NCBI GenBank assembly: GCA_030428405.1
Contig: JAUIEH010000108.1
Coordinates: forward strand, 1 to 7,847
Length of the DNA stretch: 7,847 bases
Reading direction: 5' to 3'
Source: Alphaproteobacteria bacterium
GTDB taxonomy: Bacteria > Pseudomonadota > Alphaproteobacteria > Caulobacterales > Maricaulaceae
Shown here: positions 1 through 7,353 of the stretch, one piece after another
Layout: every line of letters starts with the position of its first letter
How positions within the stretch are numbered: position 1 is the first letter of the stretch
The notes under the pieces: model-generated
The model's input: the letters and a program-made list of their open reading frames with translations, nothing else
Told to the model about the DNA's origin: nothing
Databases searched by the model: none
Position numbers and translations under genes: made by a program

Positions 1-173
1 CCAGCAGCGGACCGCTGGAAGTCGTCAATCCCGAAGCGAGCGACATCGCGGCCAGCGACGACAATGCGCGCGAGGAAGAAGCGCCGCCGCGCCGTCAGCG
101 CCGCACGCGTCGTTCACGCGCCAGCGCAAGCGATGGCGACGACGCCAAGCTCGATCCGGCCGCCAGCGCCTAA
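1..173 (+). CDS. C-terminal end of a basic, disordered protein (probably a DUF4167-family protein), 5' end outside window
   Basis: The frame starting at base 3 is open from the window edge to TAA at 171-173 and gives 56 residues. The visible part is low-complexity: an acidic stretch (DDNAREEEA), then an arginine-rich run (PPRRQRRTRRSR), then a short Ser/Asp/Ala end. There is no folded domain here, so family assignment cannot rest on this piece alone. In many alphaproteobacteria the gene just before clpB encodes a DUF4167 protein with a conserved N-terminal domain and an Arg-rich disordered tail, often next to prmC and prfA. Position, orientation and composition all fit that, but this is inference from gene order. 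An RNase E-like or other RNA-binding tail is the main alternative. That it is coding is fairly safe: GC-rich third positions, a clean stop, and a plausible promoter for the next gene behind it. Confidence 0.6.
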   Translation, partial: SSGPLEVVNPEASDIAASDDNAREEEAPPRRQRRTRRSRASASDGDDAKLDPAASA

Positions 174-223
174 CAAGCCGCTGAGCGATTGCGCCTCGCG
201 CGCTGCGACCTTGCCGCGCAGGG

Positions 224-251
224 CTTGTGACCGCCGTTTCAATTCCCAAAT
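224..251 (+). promoter_or_regulatory. Probable RpoH (sigma-32) heat-shock promoter of clpB
   Basis: The -35 element CTTGTGA (224-230) matches five of seven positions of the sigma-32 consensus CTTGAAA. After a 13-base spacer, TCCCAAAT (244-251) matches five of the seven informative positions of CCCCATNT. Spacing is in the range known for sigma-32. A start site about 6-8 bases downstream, near 257-259, would give a leader of about 78 bases. The same bases make a poor housekeeping promoter: at 17-base spacing the -10 hexamer would be AAATCT. clpB is a classical RpoH target, which supports the call. Confidence 0.6.
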
Positions 252-260
252 CTACGTCAT

Positions 261-309
261 CCGGAACGCGGCGGATGCGCCGCTCCTGGGCGTCCGTGCG
301 GCGTTCCGG
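261..309 (+). other. 5' leader hairpin of clpB mRNA (hairpin 1)
   Basis: CCGGAACGC (261-269) and GCGTTCCGG (301-309) are perfect 9-base inverted repeats. Inside them 272-278 pairs with 290-296 (seven pairs, one G-U), giving one long interrupted stem. The predicted heat-shock transcript would start just before 261, so this is the first structure of the leader. Its last four bases (306-309) are also the first four bases of the downstream SD-masking stem. The two can coexist only if hairpin 1 gives up its outer four pairs. No U-tract follows, so it is not a terminator. Confidence 0.6.
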
Positions 310-334
310 TCTCGCTTCAGTTGAAGGGGACCGG
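306..334 (+). promoter_or_regulatory. ROSE-like RNA thermometer hairpin masking the clpB ribosome binding site
   Basis: CCGGTC (306-311) pairs with GACCGG (329-334). Then U312 pairs with G328 (wobble) and C313 with G327. G314 is left bulged. CUUC (315-318) pairs with GAAG (323-326), with the loop AGUU (319-322). The clpB SD AAGGGGA (324-330) is thus entirely in the stem, and the ATG (336) lies just outside it. ROSE thermometers of heat-shock genes are defined by a UYGCU motif whose G bulges opposite the SD. Here 312-316 reads UCGCU with the G in exactly that place, and the four-pair stem between bulge and loop matches the known layout. Pairing is read directly from sequence. Thermometer function is inferred and no folding energy was computed. 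Confidence 0.6.
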
Positions 335-335
335 C

Positions 336-2960
<2,625 letters not shown>

Positions 2961-2983
2961 GCTTGCGCGCATCACCAAAGACC

Positions 2984-3018
2984 AGCGGGGCGCGTCATGC
3001 GACGCGCCCCGCTTTTTT
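2984..3018 (+). terminator. Intrinsic terminator of clpB
   Basis: A perfect 13-pair stem (2984-2996 with 3001-3013), very GC-rich, has a four-base loop ATGC and runs into six T residues (3013-3018). It starts 23 bases after the clpB stop. On the other strand the stem is followed only by TGGTCTTTGG, so it should act mainly on + transcripts. It may still stop or protect the converging amidohydrolase message ending at 3037. Confidence 0.93.
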
Positions 3019-3036
3019 GTCGCTGCACAAAGTAAT

Positions 3037-4671
3037 TTAGTGAATGGGACCGAAAGCGAAGTCCGGATTGGTCATCCAGCCGCGCAGCTCGTCGGCCTCG
3101 CTCTCCATCTCCAGCCGCTCCAGCGCGTCTGCCGCCGACAATAGCTGATGGTCGCGAAAGACATAGCCGGCCGCGATGAGCGCGCGCGCATGTTCGAGCC
3201 CGGTCGCAACATCCGCGCCGGCGATCTCGTCGGCGTCGAGGCGGGCGGCGGTGTGCGCGTAAATCGCCTGCAAATCCGAGATCATCTCGTCGATCGCAGT
3301 GCGGTCCAGGCAGGCGCCGCGCAGGCAGACCGTCTCGATGCTGAGCAACGCCTGGCTCGCCGCGAGCGGGTCTTCGCGCAAGAGAACGAGGTCGGCGCGC
3401 GCGCCCAGGCGCAGCTCGCCGAAGTCGCCTGTCGCGCGCATCGCCGCGGCCGATTCGATGGTGGCTGTGCGCAACGCTTCGGCAGGGCTCATGCCGAGGC
3501 GTTCGAAGGTCATGATCTCCTCGATCAGGGCGCGGCCATAGACCATGAAGGGATAGCCGCCGCCTGAATCCGTGCCCGCGAGCATGGGTGCTCCGTCTTC
3601 GTGCAGGACGCGGAAGATATCTTCCATATGGCCGCGCGCGGCGCGGCGCAGTTCCAGGATCGGCGTCGCTTGGCCTTCGGCCTGGGCGCGCCAGTCCGCC
3701 AGATCCAGCGGCGAGATGAGGCTGGCTTCCGGCGCGTTCAGCGCGGCTTGCGCTTCTTCGCCATAGAGATGAGCGTTGGTGGCGTAGATGGTCGGCGTGT
3801 TCCACATCGCGGCGCCGCGCGAGGCTGAGCGCCAGTCTTCGTCCGAGGGCTGCAGGGTTGAATCGTCGATATAGCCCTTGAAATGCTCCGCCGTCCGAAA
3901 GCCGAGCGCGACCGCCTCGGCGACGCTTGATTCATGCGGGATATGACCGACCACATCGAGACCGTGCGCGCGCGCTTCATCGAACACGGCGGCCAGCACC
4001 TCGTCCGGCATGCGGTTATGAACCTTGATGGCGTCATAGCCGGCCTCGGCATGTGCAGTCACGGCCGCGCGCGCGTCAGCCTCCGTTTCGACTACCTGGG
4101 CGTACCAGCTCATGCCAAAGCTGTTCAGGATCGGGCCGGTGACGAACATGGACGGCGCGAACAGCTCACCGGCCGCGGCCTGGTCGCGCTGGCGCAGAAG
4201 CCAGGGATAGCCCGCCATGTCGCGCACCATGGTGACGCCGTGGGCGACATTGAGCAGATGCTGGGCGGATGAGGTCAATCCGTGCACATGCATATCGGTG
4301 AGACCGGGAATCGCGAAGAGACCGCTGGCGTCAATCACGCGCGCATCCTCCGGCGCCGCCAGATGGCCCGCGCGCCCGATCGCGGCGATCTCGCCGTTGA
4401 TCAAGAGAATATCCGTCTCCGGACGTGCGTCACCGGCGCGGACATCGACCAGCGCCGCTCTGGTGATGAGCGTGGCTTGCGGTTGGTGGCGCGCGCCGAG
4501 CTCTCCTTGCAGCTCCGCGATTTCAATTTCCTCAAGCAGGCGCGCCCAGGCGGCGAAAGCCTCGGCGTCGTGTGCGCGCGCGATTACCTCCGGCGTTGCT
4601 GCGGCGGACATGGCGCCGAGCGCTGCGGCGGTCAGGGCGGCGCTCACGCGCGCGAAATTGCTACGCATCAT
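3037..4671 (-). CDS. Secreted metal-dependent amidohydrolase (imidazolonepropionase/prolidase-like), substrate unknown
   Basis: This is a 544-residue amidohydrolase-superfamily enzyme. Residues 1-25 form a Sec signal peptide (R3 and R8, then an Ala/Leu core, likely cut after SAAA), so it should act in the periplasm or outside; there is no lipobox Cys. A beta-sandwich (about 66-120) leads into the TIM barrel. The metal ligands are all present: H128-x-H130 (TDMHVH), K216 (DAIKVH, the usual carboxylated Lys), H243 (GHIPH), H263 (AEHF) and D368 (GTDSG). The set fits a binuclear enzyme related to COG1228 imidazolonepropionase-like hydrolases and Xaa-Pro/Xaa-Arg dipeptidases. Helical segments at 26-65 and about 470-544 extend beyond the catalytic fold. 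The start at 4671 is chosen because its ATG overlaps the gntR stop as ATGA with a purine-rich SD (GAGAAG) upstream. Starts further upstream would overlap gntR by about 40 bases and bury the signal peptide. The substrate cannot be named. Confidence 0.9.
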   Translation of the reverse strand: MMRSNFARVSAALTAAALGAMSAAATPEVIARAHDAEAFAAWARLLEEIEIAELQGELGARHQPQATLITRAALVDVRAGDARPETDILLINGEIAAIGRAGHLAAPEDARVIDASGLFAIPGLTDMHVHGLTSSAQHLLNVAHGVTMVRDMAGYPWLLRQRDQAAAGELFAPSMFVTGPILNSFGMSWYAQVVETEADARAAVTAHAEAGYDAIKVHNRMPDEVLAAVFDEARAHGLDVVGHIPHESSVAEAVALGFRTAEHFKGYIDDSTLQPSDEDWRSASRGAAMWNTPTIYATNAHLYGEEAQAALNAPEASLISPLDLADWRAQAEGQATPILELRRAARGHMEDIFRVLHEDGAPMLAGTDSGGGYPFMVYGRALIEEIMTFERLGMSPAEALRTATIESAAAMRATGDFGELRLGARADLVLLREDPLAASQALLSIETVCLRGACLDRTAIDEMISDLQAIYAHTAARLDADEIAGADVATGLEHARALIAAGYVFRDHQLLSAADALERLEMESEADELRGWMTNPDFAFGPIH

Positions 4672-5339
4672 GTCGATTTCTTCTCTTGTTTGGCGGCTTG
4701 TGCGCGCCATTCAGCGACGACGGCGACGCCGTCATTCCAGTGACGTTCGAGCAAAGCGGCGGCGTCGTCGTTTCGACGGTCGCGCAGCGCTTCGACGATT
4801 TCAGCGTGATCGGCGGTGGAGCCCGGCGCATCGGCCATGCCGCGCGCCTCGCCGCCGTCATGGCGCGCAGCGATGGCGCGGTGACGTTCGATCAGCTCGA
4901 TGAGACGCGGATTGCCGCAATCCGCCACAAGGGTCTGATGCCAGGCCTGGTCGAATCCGTGGCGCAGGCCGGGAGAGACGCCGGGCTCGGTGATGCGTCG
5001 ATTGACGTCGTCGAGCTTGCTCAGCGTCTCTGGCGGATAAGCGCCGCTCATACGCACCGCGAGCGCTTCAAGCGCGCCGAGAATGGGGAAAATCTCGGCG
5101 ACCGCGGCGTCGTCATTGCGCGCAACGATTCGACCCCGAAACGGCTCGTGCGTGAGCAGCCCGTCGCGTTCGAGCCCGAACAGAGCCTCGCGCAAGGGCG
5201 TTCGGCTGACGCCGAGCTCTTTCGCGACGGAAGTCTCGTCAAGCTTGGCGCCGGGCGGATAATCACCGTCGAGAATATGTTCGCGCAGCCGCTCAAGAAC
5301 TTGCTGAGCCGTCGTACGCCGGGAGACTTGAGTGTTCAT
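4668..5339 (-). CDS. GntR-family transcriptional regulator with FCD ligand domain
   Basis: The product is 223 residues. Residues 10-72 form the GntR winged helix-turn-helix, with the typical core GAKLDETSVAKELGVSRTPL (30-49) and then REAL, a recognition region ending in GLL, and the wing. Residues from about 78 form an FCD domain. Its metal/ligand residues appear to be D130, H134 (in WHQTL), H178 (in DHAEIVEAL) and H200 (in ERHW), so a metal-bound carboxylate-type effector is likely. Such proteins are usually repressors of an adjacent catabolic gene, released by substrate or product. The stop overlaps the amidohydrolase start as ATGA, which makes that gene the obvious target. The ATG at 5339 is chosen over the TTG at 5363. 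No Shine-Dalgarno precedes it, and the promoter -10 lies only six bases upstream, so translation is probably leaderless. The ligand is unknown. Confidence 0.93.
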   Translation of the reverse strand: MNTQVSRRTTAQQVLERLREHILDGDYPPGAKLDETSVAKELGVSRTPLREALFGLERDGLLTHEPFRGRIVARNDDAAVAEIFPILGALEALAVRMSGAYPPETLSKLDDVNRRITEPGVSPGLRHGFDQAWHQTLVADCGNPRLIELIERHRAIAARHDGGEARGMADAPGSTADHAEIVEALRDRRNDDAAALLERHWNDGVAVVAEWRAQAAKQEKKST

Positions 5340-5345
5340 GTGCAC

Positions 5346-5357
5346 ATTGTACACAAT
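5346..5357. promoter_or_regulatory. Candidate GntR operator, ATTGTACACAAT
   Basis: The 12-base sequence is ATTGT and ACAAT in inverted orientation around two central bases. It resembles the T-x-GT-N-AC-x-A type sites bound by FadR-subfamily GntR proteins. It contains the whole -10 hexamer of the gntR promoter and ends six bases before the start codon. Binding there would block RNA polymerase, giving autorepression and control of the coupled hydrolase. A second ACAAT half site lies at 5370-5374, overlapping the -35, but without a good partner. The sequence is seen directly; the binding protein is inferred from position. Confidence 0.55.
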
Positions 5358-5373
5358 ATGCAAACGTCTACAA
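5346..5373 (-). promoter_or_regulatory. Promoter of the gntR-amidohydrolase unit, predicted leaderless start
   Basis: On the minus strand TTGTAG (5373-5368) and TACAAT (5351-5346) are separated by 16 bases. TACAAT matches five of six positions of TATAAT. TTGTAG shares the TTG of the -35 consensus and is weaker. Six bases separate the -10 from the ATG at 5339, so transcription should begin at or next to the A of the start codon. This agrees with the absence of any ribosome binding site. It is the only AT-rich stretch upstream of the gene. Confidence 0.55.
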
Positions 5374-5644
5374 TTGGCGAGAAAATGAAGTTTTCGTCAC
5401 CATTCAGACGCGCCGCGTCCGGGCTATGCCGGCGCGAAGTCAGGCCTCGCGCGCGGTGTCTGCAGACGCTCGCGGCGCGGTTTAGCGCCTTTCACGTCCG
5501 CATGGCGTTTGCGTTCAGCTGCGCGCCGAGCCTTGTCGGCATGCGTCTGAAAGGAGGCGCCGCGTCTGCGCGACGCGCCGGCTCTGCGTTGGTGAACGAT
5601 GCAGGAAGGGCGCCGACCTGGAATGGGACGGCCGCACGGTCGGC
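5374..5644. other. Intergenic region between purH and the gntR promoter, no gene supported
   Basis: These 271 bases are mostly GC-rich and free of stops in one + frame over a long distance. No reading frame here has a ribosome binding site, a recognisable protein or plausible composition. There is no tRNA cloverleaf or other RNA I can recognise. What stands out is four copies of the word CAGACGC or its complement (5405-5411, 5463-5469, 5543-5549, 5562-5568), arranged as nested inverted pairs, and several short GC hairpins. The part from 5374 to about 5400 is more AT-rich, as expected upstream of a promoter. Confidence 0.6.
5550..5580 (-). terminator. Weak terminator-like hairpin behind purH
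   Basis: On the minus strand, about 65 bases after the purH stop, CGCGTC pairs with GACGCG (5572-5577 with 5561-5566) around a five-base loop. GGCGC/GCGCC pairings offer an alternative outer stem. The downstream bases read CTCCTTTC, pyrimidine-rich but not a true U-tract. A second inverted repeat directly after the stop (5612-5618 with 5638-5644) has no U-tract either. Either could end the purH message, and rho-dependent termination is equally possible. Confidence 0.28.
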
Positions 5645-7237
5645 CTAGTGGCGGAAGTGCCGTATGCCGGTGAACGCCATCGCGAGGCCCGCTTCATCGG
5701 CCGCGTCGATGACTTCCTGGTCGCGCATCGAGCCGCCCGGCTGAATGATCGCCGTCGCGCCAGCCTCGGCCGCCTGCAACAGCCCGTCAGGGAAGGGAAA
5801 GAAGGCGTCCGAGGCGCAGGCTGAGCCTCTGGTGCGTGGCTCCATCCATCCGGCGGCGTTCGCTGCGTCTTCGGCTTTGCGCGCGGCCGTACGTGCGGAA
5901 TCGACCCGGCTCATCTGGCCCGCGCCGATGCCCGCGGTCGCGCCGTCCTTGGCGTAGACGATGGCGTTTGATGTCACGTGTTTCGCGACGCGCCAGGCGA
6001 ACAACATGTCGGCCAGCTCGGCTTCCGTCGGCTGGCGTTTGGTGACGACGCGCAGATCGCTTTGCGTCACGCGCGCCGCGTCCCGGTCCTGGAACAGGAG
6101 CCCGCCGGCGACCGAGCGCACGGTGCGGGCCGGCGTGCCCGGATCGGGCATGGCCTCGGTGATGAGCAGGCGGAGATTTTTCTTCGCAGCGAAGATGGCG
6201 CGCGCGTCCTCGTCCGCGCCGGGCGCGATGACGACTTCGGTGAATATCTTGGCGATTTCCTCGGCGGCCTTGGCGTCGAGCGGCCGGTTGGCCGCGACGA
6301 TGCCGCCAAACGCAGAGACCGGATCACACGCCAGCGCGCGGCCATACGCTTCGGTCAGGTCCGCGCCCATCGCGACGCCGCAGGGATTGGCGTGTTTGAC
6401 GATGACGATGGCGGGCGCATCGGGGTCGAGCTCGGCGGCGAGTTCGAAGGCGGCGTCGGTGTCGTTGATATTGTTGTAGCTGAGCTCTTTGCCCTGCAGC
6501 TGAACGGCCGTGGCCACGCCGGGACGCTTGGCGCCCCAGCTATAGAAGGCGGCGCCCTGATGAGGGTTCTCGCCGTAGCGCAGCTCCTGGATGCGTCCGC
6601 CGCCGGCCGAGGCATAAGCGCCGAACGGCTCGCCGACTTCCTCGCACAGCCATCCGGAGATCGCGGCGTCGTAAGCGGCCGTGCGGGCATAGGCCTTGGC
6701 CGCCAGACGCTTGCGCAGATTATACGTGGTCGCGCCGTCATTGGCGGCCATGTCCGCGAGCACGGCGTCGACATCCTCGCCGTCAACGCAGACCGAGACG
6801 AAAGCGTGGTTCTTCGAAGCCGCGCGGATCATGGCCGGCCCGCCAATGTCGATATTCTCGACACACGCGTCGTAATCGCCGCCGGCGTCGAGCGTTTGTT
6901 CAAACGGATAGAGATTGACGATCAAGAGATCGATCGCAGGCACGCCGTGCGCGTCCATCGCCGCGACATGCGCCTCGATGTCCCGCCGCGCCAGCAATCC
7001 GCCATGAACCAGCGGATGCAGCGTCTTGACCCGTCCGTCCATCATTTCGGGAAACTGCGTCACCTCAGAGACGTCGCGCGCATCAATGCCGGCGTCTTTC
7101 AGCGCTTTATGCGTGCCGCCGGTCGAGATGATTTCAACGCCGCGCGCGGCCAGCGCCTGCGCGCGCTCGATGAGGCCGGTTTTATCGGAGACGGAAATGA
7201 GCGCGCGGCGGACCGGCGCAAGATCGCTAATCGCCAT
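5645..7237 (-). CDS. purH: Bifunctional AICAR transformylase / IMP cyclohydrolase
   Basis: PurH catalyses the last two steps of de novo purine synthesis in the cytosol: formylation of AICAR using 10-formyl-THF, then ring closure to IMP. The 530-residue product is full length for the family. The N-terminal cyclohydrolase domain (about 1-200) shows RRALISVSDKTGL (10-22), ISTGGT (37-42) and RVKTLHP (69-75). The transformylase domain follows, with RYGENPHQ (220-227), SYNNINDTDAAFE (253-265), the catalytic pair K281-H282 in KHANPCG, GIGAGQMSRVD (436-446) and SDAFFPFPDGL (476-486). The ATG at 7237 places the conserved start about ten residues in, as usual. Its Shine-Dalgarno is poor: only GGGAAA, about 12 bases upstream. 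No other purine gene is visible beside it. The end is intact. Confidence 0.97.
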   Translation of the reverse strand: MAISDLAPVRRALISVSDKTGLIERAQALAARGVEIISTGGTHKALKDAGIDARDVSEVTQFPEMMDGRVKTLHPLVHGGLLARRDIEAHVAAMDAHGVPAIDLLIVNLYPFEQTLDAGGDYDACVENIDIGGPAMIRAASKNHAFVSVCVDGEDVDAVLADMAANDGATTYNLRKRLAAKAYARTAAYDAAISGWLCEEVGEPFGAYASAGGGRIQELRYGENPHQGAAFYSWGAKRPGVATAVQLQGKELSYNNINDTDAAFELAAELDPDAPAIVIVKHANPCGVAMGADLTEAYGRALACDPVSAFGGIVAANRPLDAKAAEEIAKIFTEVVIAPGADEDARAIFAAKKNLRLLITEAMPDPGTPARTVRSVAGGLLFQDRDAARVTQSDLRVVTKRQPTEAELADMLFAWRVAKHVTSNAIVYAKDGATAGIGAGQMSRVDSARTAARKAEDAANAAGWMEPRTRGSACASDAFFPFPDGLLQAAEAGATAIIQPGGSMRDQEVIDAADEAGLAMAFTGIRHFRH

Positions 7238-7267
7238 GATACTATTGAGTTTCCCGATGAACGTCCT

Positions 7268-7292
7268 GCGCGCGTTAGCACGAAACGCGCGC
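7268..7292 (-). other. Perfect hairpin in the purH leader region
   Basis: GCGCGCGTT (7268-7276) and AACGCGCGC (7284-7292) form a perfect nine-pair stem with a seven-base loop. It lies 30 bases upstream of the purH ATG in the 116-base gap between two minus-strand genes. Neither side is followed by a T-run, so it is not a standard intrinsic terminator. It could be a leader structure of the purH message or a barrier ending the upstream sugar-nucleotide transcript. No known purine riboswitch pattern was recognised. Confidence 0.5.
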
Positions 7293-7353
7293 GCCGAGAC
7301 ATCAACGGTCCTCAGAAATCAGACAGATGCGGCGTTTCGCCTGCCTTTGGCGG

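Noticed and set aside
321..335. TTG at 321 as clpB start, adding five residues
   Set aside because: It precedes the Shine-Dalgarno (324-330) and would break the conserved MDFERFTERA start. The ATG at 336 has the right spacing.
2971..3036. clpB terminator as bidirectional
   Set aside because: On the minus strand the stem is followed by TGGTCTTTGG and not a T-run, so function for the amidohydrolase message is not supported.
4672..4710. Upstream start for the amidohydrolase giving 13 more residues
   Set aside because: It would overlap gntR by 43 bases and place a charged stretch before the signal peptide. The ATGA overlap at 4668-4671 is the usual coupling arrangement.
5340..5363. TTG at 5363 as gntR start
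   Set aside because: It would translate through the -10 and the operator. The extra residues are not typical of the family, and no ribosome site precedes it.
5474..5492. GGCGC/GCGCC hairpin with a short TTT as a + strand terminator
   Set aside because: It has only five pairs and three T residues, and no + strand gene ends near it.
4572..5648. Long + strand open frame of 358 codons over gntR and the gap
   Set aside because: It lies opposite the clearly recognisable GntR regulator and the start of the amidohydrolase. It has no ribosome site and a low-complexity Arg/Ala product.
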